DNA of 64,000 nucleotides from Temnothorax longispinosus (lineage: Eukaryota > Arthropoda > Insecta > Hymenoptera > Formicidae), in NCBI RefSeq assembly GCF_030848805.1, contig NC_092360.1, forward strand, positions 7,688,001-7,752,000, read 5' to 3'. Below are positions 14,171-26,800 of the stretch, one piece after another. A program made the position numbers and the translations under genes. The stretch's first letter is position 1. The number at the start of each line of letters is the position of its first letter. The notes beneath the pieces are model-generated. The model did not search any database and was not told the origin of the DNA. It worked only from the letters and a program-made list of their open reading frames with translations.

Positions 14171-14667
14171 TTACCAATGCAAATAACAAAATAATAACAA
14201 ATCAATCGTTTTTGTTGTTTTGATGTAGAAACTAATGTTTTTGTTCGCTTCTCATTTCCATTGGACAATAATCAAATTAATTACGTTACTGCAACATTCA
14301 TAAGTGTATGTGATATTGTTATAAATACATTTGACAAATTTAGCGAAGAAAAATCCTTTGTAATGCAAATGAAAAAAGAGGTCCGGTGAAAGAGAAGAGA
14401 AAATAAAATAAAGAGAGAAGAGAATAGAAATAAATGATTATATAAATCTTTTAGTATATAAAACTGAGAAGTTGACTTAATGCATAAAGTTAAATATTTA
14501 CAGAAGAATCTCTCACGCAGTCAGTTATATTATACAAAATACAAATTAGATTCTAAATTATATCTCTAATTAATGTGATATTTATGCGCTCTCAATGTTG
14601 TTATCTAATCGAAATTATCCACTATGTGAAATCTGACTTTTTACGTATCACATGCATGTAATATTGC

Positions 14668-14714
14668 ACACACACACACACACACACACATACACACATA
14701 TATATATATATATA

Positions 14715-14763
<49 letters not shown>
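14668..14763. repeat. (CA)n(TA)n compound microsatellite
   Basis: The tract begins with about 30 bases of CA, then TA runs broken by one TTTTATA, ending at about 14763. It directly abuts an initiator-like TCAGTA at 14782 and the signal-peptide exon at 14804, so the TA tract sits where a TATA box would be expected. The same CA-then-TA structure occurs in intron 1 of the neighbouring gene. Confidence 0.9.
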
Positions 14764-14767
<4 letters not shown>

Positions 14768-14803
14768 GCAGCTTTTTCTCTTCAGTAGATCTAATCTTTC
14801 ACA

Positions 14804-14853
14804 ATGCAAGCATTCTTTGGTTTCTTGATCGCTTGTTTAGCGGCGGTCAGTCA
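14804..14853 (+). pseudogene. Orphan signal-peptide exon of a duplicated protease gene
   Basis: ATG at 14804 opens a hydrophobic leader, MQAFFGFLIACLAAVSHG, closely like the first exon of the protease homologue in length and in splicing position (CATG followed by GTGAAC, the same phase). Upstream are a leader of about 20 bases, TCAGTA and a TA tract. No S1 exon (no CGGS, DIAL or TGWG) follows in the next several kilobases. It is most simply the 5' end of a tandem duplicate whose remaining exons were lost or lie far away. Confidence 0.5.
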
Positions 14854-14859
14854 TGGTGA

Positions 14860-17800
14860 ACAAGAAATACGAAGTATTTTTACGCGTAATAATATTAATC
14901 AGCGATGGAGCCGGTTTATTTTTGGTGCAGTATTCGGAATAAGAACACGAAAAAATAATCCTTGATTTCATTCGCGGTGATGCAAATCATGACGTAATTG
15001 ATGTAAATATTTATTTCCGTAATTTGCGGTCATGAGCGATCTTCAGGTTGATTACCCGGTCGATCGCCGATCAATTCGGCTGCGCGGAACGCGCGACCGC
15101 AATTACGCAAGGTCGACGAAAAGTTTCAGCTGGCGTTGCGAGATCGCAATAGGCTGAATTCTTCTTGGTCGTCGCGGTCAGTTGACCCGCGGAATGCGTC
15201 CGCGCGGGATCGCGCGCTCCGAAATATACGCTTTTCACGCGCGTCCATGAATACATTCGCGCAAGTAACGAGCGGCATCGCTACGGGTGAGGTACTATCG
15301 CGAGAGTGGATTTCGCGTGGTCACCAAGAAGATTTAAGTATACGGTGACCGCACTGTCGAGAGAAACTGATAAAACGCCATCGATAAAGGCGACCCGTTA
15401 AAGAGATTCGGCGAGAGAAAATACATGTACATCTCCCTTACGTTTTATTGTATTACGTTTCATTGTATTACGTATACGATTTTATATTGTATATATATAT
15501 TATATTGTTATATATTTTATTTCATATTATATTATACATTTCACCTTATGATTTATTTTATTTTGTTACAATATTCGATAGAAAAAATTACAGATAATTT
15601 GAGTCGCAAATAATCTAAAGGGCTGTATTAAAAACAAAAGAAAATTATTTCACAGTCGGATGAATTTTATAAGATTCTTTCTATAAAGAATAGGTATGCG
15701 TATTGATCATGTAATAAGCAAAATTCCATCTGGATCTGTCGCTAATAAAGACACAGATCTGGAAAAACCCATGTGTCCGACCTGTCATTATCACGTTCTG
15801 ATATCGAAAGAATGGACAATGGCACAAAATTAACTCTCTTAACAAGAGAACTTAAGAGAGATGATTAATTACCTGGGAAATCGACGAACAATCTGAATTG
15901 ATTCAATCGCGGCAGACATACTTATTAACGCTTCTCGCGCGTCCGCGAAGTATCAATGATTGATCAAACGGCTTTAATTATTAATGATTGATCAATCGGC
16001 TTTAATTTCCACCAAATTACGTCGACGACCGATAAGCGACGCGCGCGCGTTCTCGCGTTCGTTCATTTCCATCCGGATTACGTTCGGCGTGTCGTATCGA
16101 TCGATCGCCCCTCCGCATTTAATTTTTTTTCCCCCGACTAGATAATCACCCGCATCGCGCACGATTTTTATCTGAATCTCTTATCTAAATCCCCTATAAT
16201 TTATGAAGCTGAAGGATTTTTTTTAGACGCCGGGCGCGCTTGTGTCGCTTCCATAAAGATGCCCCGAGACTTAATTCGCCCCGAGGCGAACTCCGCGAAT
16301 ATCTTCCATTCGCGTGAATTGACCGGCGGCGTTGCTTTGCCTTCGTAAATCCGTTTTTGTGCGAAGAATTTAACGACGTTGAGGTAGCACGCCCGCTCTT
16401 CCGAATGTTGTGTACCTACATATATTAACCTTTGTGAAATCGGAAAAAAGATCTGAGAGAGATTTTTAACTGTAACCGACTGTGTCGCATATATACGTCA
16501 TTTGTTCGCGAATGAGAATCCTATATATATTAATAAATTTAGTCTTTACGACTAGAAACGTTCCTCTGCGTTGTAAAAACCTTTAGATCCTCGCGCGCGT
16601 ATGAGCAAAGCCATTTCCTGTTACATACATTTTTCGTCGTTCCTGCGTTAAGGATATTATTACGGTAATTAATTTCGATACAATCTCGTACCTTAGTATA
16701 GGTACCCACGTGAGAGAGAGATCGTTTTCTCGCATTCTTGAATTTATGCCGAGATAAAAGCGGCTTATGCGCATACAGCGAAATCTCCTGTCTCCCATCC
16801 CCGTCCCGAGAAAAATACTACATGCAGCCGTGCGATACGCGTTAGATAATGCACAAGCGCACGCAGGTCGATGCTTCGAGAGTGCATCGCTTTTGCCGGT
16901 TACTGTTACCGGTTATCTTCGCGCAACGCTTACTTTTACTATCACCCTCCTGCCTTTCTCTGATCTCCGTTTTTTTTCTTCTCTCTCTTTCTCTCTCTTT
17001 CTCGCTCTTTCCCTTTCTCCCTTTCTACATGGCGCAATAGGGGATAAGCGAAGCGGATTTATGACCGATGCCTCCTTGAAATTTCTAACCGCCGCGCGTA
17101 CACCGATCGGAACGCGAATCGGCAGATGCACCCGGAGCGCGAATTCCGCGCTCCTATCAACGCGCCCCGTCAATTTTTACACCCTCGTTTCGTTTCCGTC
17201 AGCGATACGCCGGTTTTACTTTTATTTGTGACCCTATGACGTTTCTTTTTTCCAGCGATTGCTACCTGCAAATTGCGTGGTGGTTAACTCCGTTACCCAG
17301 CCAGCCACGTATAATCTCTAATCAGCTATTTTTCGTTTTTGCAATGTTAATTTTTTAAAGTAATATACAGAGCTTATTTATACCGAATTAATATGGTAGG
17401 TTTATTAAGAAAATTACAAAGCAAAGTTCAAACACACTAAGTTCTAAGGTATCATATCGCGATACTCTTTCAATTACAATCAACTAAATATAGAAAACAT
17501 TCCGGAATTAGATAAGCGAGCTTCATTCTTCTTTGGATCTCTTAGTTATGAAGCTATTAAGTATCAAAAATCAAAAAGTTGTGACATAATAAGTTTAAAT
17601 AAAAACACTGGTCATGAACTATTTTGCAAAATCAAAGTTAAGCATATACGCGATATTTCTTTGCATGCGAATACAGAAAGAGGAATTATTTTAACTTTTA
17701 TTTGACGGAGGCAGAAATATTCGCCGTTTTTCTTATATAATCCAAAAATAATCTAAATTCTTTATAGCTATTTTTACATTTTCCTATAATCTATCTTTAT

Positions 17801-20693
17801 AATTTATATTTACATTTCTTTTTATTATCTATATTTGATACATTTTCATTATATAATTGTCTGGTTTATTTTAGATTTAATATGCTGCGGCGTTGTTAAC
17901 TTAAATACGAAGAATAAAGCTGCCCTTTGCTTGAGCGATTCCACTGCTGCGTGATTGCATTACTTATCCCCCCTTCCCTCTCTCTTTCTTTCTTTCGCTC
18001 TCATTTTTGCTTCATGCCTTTATACTTGCACCTCCATAACTCGTCCGGATGATCTCTCCAGCAGCAATTTCTCCACGCTCGTAAAGGTCTCCCTAGCGTC
18101 CGCGCGCGCGCGCACACACACGACCGCACACATATACATTTTGTCGGCGTGTTACATCGATAGATCAGGCGAAGGAAACCGGATTCTTTCCGGCTCCGGA
18201 TTTAAAAGCTCGATCTTCAGGGAAGAGTCGCAATTTTCCGGCTTGCGAGTGAAGCAGTTCCGTCCCCGTCAACGTGGAACGCATCATCTGCTGTTTAGAT
18301 GAGGATCCCATTGCTCTCTCCCTCTCTCTCTCGGATAACACTCCTCTTCTTGCGCGATTTTATTATGCGCTTTGCGATCGGATGCGCTCGCGCGTCCGAG
18401 AGAGATGCATCGGGCGCCTTTTGCTCTCATTCTTCTCCTTTTCTTTCGAGCGACATTCGCATCGGTATTCCTGGCAGCGGTTGCACACGTAAGCCGCTCT
18501 GATACCTCTGCGGTCTGAACTTTCGACGCGGGTTTCGTATTATTTTTTCGACAAACGAGTCGCACGTTTGTGCAGCAGAGAAAACCGTGTACTTCGCCGA
18601 GGTTGCGGCAACCGCGTTTTTTGTGCGCCGGATGCACCGATGCATGGCGGAAGTTGTAAGCACAAGTTGCGATCGTTACTATTAAAAAAAAAAGAAAAAT
18701 TATTTTTATTTGTATTTTAGAGTGTCAACCGCGATTTTCTTATAATTCCCCTCGATTACAATAAAATTTTGATGCGCAATTGACATCGAACTTTATGACT
18801 TTAAAAATTTTAAAAATTGTACTTGGGATGTTTACTGATTCAGTAATGATGGAATCTATCATATGATTAGGATTATTACTACTTATAATGATAACTTAAT
18901 AACTAATTGTAAGAGTAAAAAAAGCGATACCATTTAATTAAAAATCTGTTAAAACAAAGGCTTGATAAAACAGCTAAGGAAGTGTTTATTCTCTGCTTTC
19001 TCGAAGGCTAATGTAATTAATGTCAATTATACACTATAGTCTTCAATGTGACTCGAAAAACTCGAAAAACTAGTGACATGTATTGATGTTATCTTTTATC
19101 ATATAATTTGAGCTTCTATAAAAAAAATAAACTTATATTCAAGTCGGCGAAATATCAACCTAATTATCGGGTAAATCATGGATCTTTCGATATGATTTAT
19201 GAGCGAATTGAGAAGTCAACGAACGGGGTAGCGCTATGAATTAAATTGATCGAGTACATAATGGAGATAAATTGAAGGCGCATGGGCGAGAGAGAAAGAG
19301 AGGAAGAAAACAGAGAGAGAGAGAAAGAGAATAAACCGCGGTACGCCATATTTTAATAAATTCGTTAACATCAACGAACCAAAAATGCACTATTTTAAAA
19401 GTATCTCAATTACGAAACCGATCCGGATATTGAATTGCGTTTTAAAGTAGCGATTAATTGGTTAATCGATAAATTGTTCGGATACTCATGCGGATAATGG
19501 AACAAAGTAGCTTATTGAAATAATCGCGATTATTCGTCAGCAGTTATTCGACAAGAAATATCTATAATTCATGGTTTAAAACTTACTTAACTAATGTCGG
19601 ACTAATTTTGTTCTTTACCGCTTTTATGGGGATTTATTGTGTTAATATATGTGCAAATTCCTTATCTATTCTATAGCAACGATTTATTATTCAGTTTTAT
19701 ATTTTTAGATTATTTTAGAATATTTATAGTATAGAAGTATTATTATACAATATTGATACTCTTAAGTCTTCCAGTAGTTTTGTGTTAACGCACGTACAAA
19801 TATATTCATTTTTTATGTATGCGTCTCATCGTTAAGCATATATTAATTAAATATATTATATAAGTATATTTACAATTTTCTCCATATTTCGAATTTTTCT
19901 ACGTTTTCAGACCCATTGAAACGCGATGATCATCGACACCGAAAGCCCAGTATGACATTTTAAAATCGGGTCAAAATATCCTGCCACGTAAACGTTTTTA
20001 CGGTCGTTCGTCTCGTGTCGGTCGCCCCGACAATCAATCCGCTGAGGCATAAAAGTGCGGATACCCGAGGCGGATGCGGAGAGTGACAATGCGCGTTATA
20101 AGTGAGCGCAAGGACGTATAGAGTAACGTTGCGACAGTCATAAGTGTATCGATTATTCAAACGGTGCCTCGGCTAGCTCCGGGCGGAGCGCCGCGCGCCG
20201 CAAAGCTGCGCTGGGAAAATCCATGAATCCCGATCCGCGGCGGCGGATCTATTAATATTTATAGAGGCATCGAATTAATTTTACACTGACGCGGAATTAT
20301 TCCTACGACCGTCCTTGCCGTCGCGCGCCGGGGGAGGGGCGGGGGGGTTACATAAAACGCGCGCGGGTAACTGCACGAAGAAGCTATAATGCCCGGCATA
20401 TGACGGGTCGCCCTGAATTTTTTATAATTCCCAGCGAAAATAAAATCTCACTTCAGCCATGGTTAATATATTTCTCTTTGCTTTACATGTCGCTGATCGA
20501 CTTTGCGCCACCGAGTCACCAAGCCACACGTACGGTGTATGTTTTCTCCTCGAGTTTTCGAATAAGAGATGAACAGCGTCAATGCTAAAGTGCTCTTCTC
20601 TATTTTCTCACATTTATGTTAATCCCTAATATGTATATTTAAATATTTCTTCTTTAATATGTTCACATAATGTTATATAAATATATTAACCCT
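14860..20693. other. Long noncoding stretch with CpG-rich patches
   Basis: No frame matches a known family. CpG-rich patches occur near 15030-15350, 15900-16380, 16770-17230 and 18080-18640 and 19900-20400. Open frames in them are short and often open on both strands, which is typical of composition rather than coding. Pyrimidine- or purine-rich runs (16970-17030, 18300-18340, 19280-19330) are simple repeats. At 17263 an acceptor-like TTTTTTCCAG is followed by about 60 open bases, but no partner exon was found. A tandem duplication at 15952-16008 is listed separately. Confidence 0.45.
15952..16008. repeat. Tandem duplication of a 28-bp TGATTGATCAA element
   Basis: Two adjacent units, ATCAATGATTGATCAAACGG plus CTTTAATTA and then TTAATGATTGATCAATCGGC plus TTTAATTT, differ at only a few positions. 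Each contains TGATTGAT, a sequence resembling binding sites of Extradenticle/Pbx-type homeodomain complexes, next to TTAATTA-like homeodomain cores. A regulatory role is an inference from the motif only. Confidence 0.45.
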
Positions 20694-20931
20694 TAACCCG
20701 CAAACCTGGGTCGTTTTTGTCCGGGCGAAAATCAAATGTAGGTGTAACTTTTGAATACAAATTATGTGAAAAAATTAAATTGTTTATAATTTTATGATTG
20801 ATATTTCAAAGTGAAGCTTTGAAACACCTTCATGAATTTTTTCAGATTTTTTGCAGCCCTTTAACACTTAAAAAAAAAAGTCAGAACCCAGGTTTGCGGC
20901 ATAAAGGTGCCAAAAAATGTTTGCGGGTTAA
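20694..20931. mobile_element. TTAA-flanked MITE (piggyBac-type)
   Basis: The element starts TTAACCCGCAAACCTGGGT and ends GTTTGCGGGTTAA, giving TTAA target duplications and terminal inverted repeats starting CCCGCAAAC. A second inverted copy of the end, CCCAGGTTTGCGGC, lies inside at about 20887-20900 near the right terminus. At 238 bp it has no coding capacity. TTAA duplication plus a CCC start is the signature of piggyBac-derived non-autonomous elements. A second TTAACC lies eight bases upstream, at 20686. Confidence 0.8.
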
Positions 20932-21837
20932 TGGTTAAATATTAATATGATACGCAATTTTAAATAAATTTAAGTATATAATGGTATCTTAATTTGAACA
21001 CTCCCTGTTCAGGGATAGTTCAATATTGCGAATAAAATTGATATTTTCTCAAGTTATGCTGGGTATAAATTATTTTTACATTTCGAACAATGATCTGTCG
21101 AGGAAAAGTATATCTCTAATATGTCCCGTATGACGGCAGATTTAAGAGAGAGAGAGAGAAAGAGAGAGAAATGACTGAATGGTGCATTCCCGGTTCGACA
21201 TGATATAATTCGTTTGACCTGTGCACATTTTGCAGAAGCGGCCACGCGAGCGCAGTTTCGAACTTCGCGCAAAAGTGAAAGCGCGGTCTCGTCGCGCCGC
21301 GTGCGCGCCGCGTCCTTGATAAAAAAATTTTTAGATTAAAGATTTCTCTAGCCGGGGCATGTCACATCACTCAAGATTACGTTTAATGGTCCTCCATTAA
21401 ATTAAAGATAACTCGGGGACGTGTGGCCGCGCGCACCCGTAGTCTTGCACAACCTTTGCAGTTTCTCTGCCAGAACGCCGCGCCGGTGATACGCGCGTGT
21501 AAGCTAATCGAATCGAGCGCGCTCTCGCGAACTGTCTCATTTATTGCGGAATCGTTTCTCTATTTGTTTTGTCGCCGGTGTACACCGGCTAGGTTCATCA
21601 CTCATCACGGATTCATCTGGTCGCGCGACGGTGATTGAATCCGGCAAAATTAAACGCGACGGAGTTAGTTACGAAGCGGATTACGTTCTAATTTCACGTG
21701 TGCGTGTGTGTAAACAGATATCTTTGCAATTATGTAACTTAGTAGATCATGCAGGATGCCCCAGAAATGCCGCTCTACTTTGCCACTTTGTGGAGTTTGT
21801 GATGTGATGAGTCTAATTGTAAGACCCGTCGTCAAAT

Positions 21838-22382
21838 CATTTTTCACAACACCTCCACGGAAAGTCCGACTTTCCATGCCTGTGGAGAGGGGCGAAAGCA
21901 ATCTTTCAATTTGAAAATTGTAATGTAAATATTAAATTCACTAACTAATAAGACTTTTTCTTTGTAAAAATTATATTAATTTCAATAAATGAAAAAATAA
22001 TTACTATTTCAAAAATTACTTGTATTAAAACTACTGATTTGGAATTGTTTTTTCTTAATAATATCACTAAATAATGAGATAATTAATTATATATTTATAG
22101 ATAATATCCCTAAATAAAATCCCAAATCAATCAGATTTAGTGCAATAATTAAAATTATTTATATTTCTTTTTGAAATTTTATTATTTTAATTTGTGTTAT
22201 GTGGGAAGCTTTGCCCCCCACACCCCTCACCAGGGGCTTCGTTCCTGAACCCCGCATCACTCTATTTTTCTCTTTCTATTTAACGATACGCGCATATAAA
22301 CTGTACGAATGGAACACCAAACGCACATACTCTACAAGCATTCAAAAGTCGAACATTTCCTTAAAGGTGTTGTGAAAAATAT
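21838..22382. mobile_element. Possible inverted-repeat element, about 545 bp
   Basis: TTTTTCACAACACCT near 21839 is mirrored by AGGTGTTGTGAAAAA near 22367-22381, and the similarity extends with mismatches through GGAAA and GAC over about 30 bases. The interior is AT-rich with a GC-rich block and lacks a transposase. No target duplication was established, so the assignment is tentative. Confidence 0.35.
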
Positions 22383-23733
22383 CGTGTGCACCTCGGGTCG
22401 AAAGCTTTTTCAGACTCATACGTGCGATTTGTCGCCCGAACCGAAGGCGAGTTCGCATTCGGCTCAGGCGGCAAACTTCACACTCGTCTAAAAAACGCTG
22501 CTTTTTCCCCTTGATGCACAATATACTATTTCATCGTTTTTTAATATATGTGTATAATTGTATTTTATTAAAATCTTTTAAGTTTTGATATGAATCTATC
22601 CTTGCATGTAGAATTTTCTTGGAAACTTTCGTTTAAACAAAATTGACTATGAATATATCAAAGAACATATTTTTTAAATATTTTTTAAATATCTGAAATA
22701 CACACACTAGCTTTATATTAATATATTATAAATAATATAAATATGTACAATATATTTAAAAATAAATATAATTATATAATTTATATACATATGTAATATT
22801 GTAATTTGTATTTATACTCACACACACACACACACACACACACATAATATATTATATATATGTAAGGATATATCGGCTTATATATTTATCATTGTTAACG
22901 AAGCCGACGGGCTCGTGAGATCCGCCGTAATCCGATGCGATCTCTACATTCGCTTGAATCGCGACATCCGCAAACGTAAACACTGGAACAGCTGATCCGA
23001 GGCAGTTCCGTTAGCGCGTAATCATCCGACGTGAAATTTATTTTGAACCCGGATCGCAGCAGCGAGGTTACCACTGTGGGATCGTAAGTCGACTAGAACT
23101 AGACAGCAGAATATCGAGACAGAGACGAATAGATGGCGAGAATAACGAGGGATAGCGAGTTAAAGAAACGCGGGGAGAGAGAGACGTAGCGAGAGGATGT
23201 GGAGCGAAGGACAGAGACAGTGCAGTCAGGTACCTGTAAAGAGAGAAACTGATGACGACAATGAGAGATAGAAAGAGAAGGAGAGAAAAAGAAAGAGTGA
23301 GAGCAAGAAAGAGAGAGAGAGAGAGAGAGAGAAGGGAGAGAGGGGGGAGGTTAATCCGCAAATGAGATCGTTGATAGAGTTACGACGCAAGCGGAATGGA
23401 ATCGAAGCCAAGGGTGTGGAGGACAAGGCGGATACGATGCCGATCCCATTGCTGTTATTATTGGATCATAGTGCGTTAGAATTCGTCGACATAGACCGAC
23501 AGTACGGCGGCCTGACCGGCCTGGATGTCTCAATAATCCAGGAGGATGCGAGTCCAATTAGTTCTCGATGCTGGAAGTCAACTTGCACGTGAAGAAGAAG
23601 ATACCAGTTTCTTTAAAATAATCAATACAATAGAAAATCTTTAATCAAACATGGGAATCGATTATCTTGATCACTCATTTGTATGAAGTAAGTAATTGCG
23701 CAAAATTTTGAAAATCATCGCGCTGTATAACTA

Positions 23734-23875
23734 AGGCCCGGTTACACCAATGTCGCATAATATTTGACCTTAGCTTAACTCATTCTTCGTCTCTTTCTAA
23801 AGGGACAGTTAGAGAGAGATGAAGAGTGAGTTAAGCTAAAGTTGAATATTATGCGACGTTGGTGCAATCGGGCCT
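23734..23875. mobile_element. Foldback MITE, 142 bp
   Basis: Nearly the entire element is an inverted repeat: the left arm starts AGGCCCGGTTACACCAATGT and the right arm ends with the reverse complement ending CGGGCCT. The arms run for about 60 bases each, through GCATAATATT and TTAGCTTAACTCA, around a short centre rich in AGAGAG. There is no coding capacity. Three-base TAA/TGA flanks would suit a PIF/Harbinger-type origin, but that is an inference. Confidence 0.8.
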
Positions 23876-26800
23876 GAGAACTTTTATAATTCATAAATCG
23901 GAATTCAATTTTATAATATCTATACATATATTTTATTTAAAACTTATACGGGAGTATGAGATGTTACGAGTATATTTCAAATCGGGTTTGCATAATATAA
24001 ATAATTGCGTTCCCCATTCTCACCTTCTTGCATAACAAAAGTAGCCATTTATTGTGACGCGGGAAAATGCGCTTTGCCGGACGCACGGTGGAGTCCAATC
24101 GGGAAATTACGAAACGAGAGAAGCAACGAGTTGTTAAATCAATCACAGGATAATAATAGGTGTAATATTTCAGTGCTCGATATGGAGCTTATAATTATTG
24201 CCCCGCGTCGCTGGAACGATCCTGGGGAAAAGTATCGCGCGGCGCATAGGAGGATAATAAAAGAGAGAAAAAAAAAGAACCCCCCCTCTCCCTCTCTTTC
24301 CCTTCGAGAGGAGCAACCGTAAAACCATGGAATGAAGCGTGGAATCCAAATCTGATGCGGCTCGCGCGCGCGAGCGAGCGAGCGAGCGAGCGCGCGCGCA
24401 CTTTCCCCGCGCGTAACGAACTTCTTCCGTCATTATCGGTTATTACCAATTATTTGGAAATATTAAGAAGTATTTCGCGTTACACGGCGCTGCCCGCGCG
24501 CGGGCAGCGCGCGGTGTCGTAATATGTTATAAGCGGGAATAACGAGGTGTATAATTCCGCGTGCGCGCGCGCGTGCACGCTCCGGCTTGGCGTGCTGTAA
24601 TTATAAACGCATGTGCGTGTGTATTTCGCGCCTTTTACCGGCCGGCCTAATAAAAGTGCTCGGCGCGTCGATGCCATTTGCGACAAGTGTATACAATTAT
24701 TCCGACGGTATTAATTACAGTATTTGCGTACCGGTAACAATCGATTATTTATGATTACAGCAAACGTGCCGCTTGAAAACGAGAAAAAAAAGGAGAAAAA
24801 GAAGGAAAAAAAAAAGAAACACGCGCGTACTCCGGTTTTTCTCGCCGCGATTTAACTTCCCGCCTCGAACGCGATCGTTCATCGCATATATGTATATAAA
24901 GTTACGACATTTCAATCAGCGATATACGAGATATTGATATAAATAGAAATCGCTAGAAATTACCAAGCGCACAATGGAGAACCGGCTTTCGTCGCCTTGC
25001 CACACGCTAGGCTCGAGCGACTCTTCGAGTTTCTCGAATATTCACGAGAGAGAAATATTTATCTCTCTACCGCTCTTACTTAAACTTAAAAAATGTTGTG
25101 ACTTTATTTCGATAAGTTGATAGAATTCACTTGGACTCACTTGTGGCTCTTAAACCCGTTCCATCCGACACGCTATTATCGAGATCAGTCTCGCCAGCGA
25201 AGAAATGTATTTCATCCATCTTTCGAGAGAACCGTAATCATTGCATGTCATTTTGCAAATGTAATGCAAAATACTTTTCGCGGATACAGTGGCATAATTT
25301 AACGAGCGCCAGAGATGTGTCTAGATACTAGATGCTTGAAACATATCCTCCTCGCGCACACGTCGACTGACCGTCGTCTCTGGGGCATTCATCAGGGTAA
25401 GTTCATTATAAAGTCGTAGCTTCAGCAAATTAACGTTGTATACGCATCGTAACTGGAGAATACGATCAGCTCGACAGTTTCTCGGAGCTTCCTCCGGCTA
25501 AACGAGTGCACGAGAGAGAAGTCGCTTTAGCGCGAAGAAGTTCAGCCAGCACCGAAGGTGAAGGTAATGGAAGCGCGCGGTGAACATCGCGTGCTTCGCG
25601 TCCACGCGGAAAGAAGAAAGCCCCGCGAGGTCAAGGCAGGAGGGGCCGCGGAGATCCGGGATTCCTGGAAATCGCAGGTCCCTCGCCTCGGTCCCCGAGA
25701 TTGGTCGTAATCTGACTTTAACTGCCGGATTGCGGCGCGACGCGCAGACTGGTTTAGCAAGATCCGTCGGCAAGGAAAACGTGCCGTGGATATATCCGTG
25801 CGCGATTTGGAACCTTCCTTCAACCTTGAGGTCCCACCTGACTCCTCTCCCTTTATGAAATGGAGGGATAAAATCGTAGATAATTAAAATCGGCAGTTAA
25901 AATCAAACACAGGAGCGACAAGATTATGCAAATGTCAGTTAGACAGAAGGTAAATGTGATTGTGATGACGTCGTTTTAACATGTGAATTATGCTGAAAAA
26001 AGTATACAGTGATTTCGAGACGGACAAAAAAAGAGTTTGTTATTTACTATAGTTTTTTTTTAGCTTTTGGAACAGTATAGACTTAATACTCGGTAAGATT
26101 TTAGTAAATTATTAAAAATTGCTGTATTCTGTCTTTAATAATAATAATAATGAGCATTCTAATACTATCCAGATCTATTTTAAAACATGCAATTCTTTCC
26201 TCCGGAATTATTCAAATAAATTAAATAATATTCTTCTAGCATAAAGCTACGTAACAGATTTTTAATCATTCATCTACAGACGAGCCAATTATTATCTATT
26301 TAATAGACTTTATTTATTTATTCCGTACATAAAGAAATTCAAAAATTCAAATTTTATTAAATTAAATGAAATTTAAATTAGTAGGATCACAATGTAATTG
26401 ATTGAAATTCTAGCCAACCTGAATTTAAGGGAAGAGCGTGCGTAGTAAAACAATGTAGATATTCAGTATTCTTTTTTAATGACAGATCAAATGAAGTCAA
26501 CACCTTCTCGTTTACTATCGAATTCTGGAAATCGAATCAAAGACCACACACACAAAGTGATAATCAGATATTATTAGTTCCCAGTCAATTGCTGAACAGG
26601 CTAAAGTTTAATAGAAAGTGCACTGCAATGAAAAAAAGGACACTTTTATTTAGCGAAACCATTGAATTGAATCCTCTCGACACTATGTTCTTCGGTCGAT
26701 TATTCGCACCTGACCTATAACTCTGTTATTGCGATAAGCATCTCGGAGCTGCAAAATCCCGATCGAGTTCGGGGGGAGCACGTGCTTGGCAGGGATTATC

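Noticed and set aside
17258..17330. Possible terminal exon after TTTTTTCCAG
   Set aside because: About 20 open codons without any partner exon or recognisable sequence cannot be supported.
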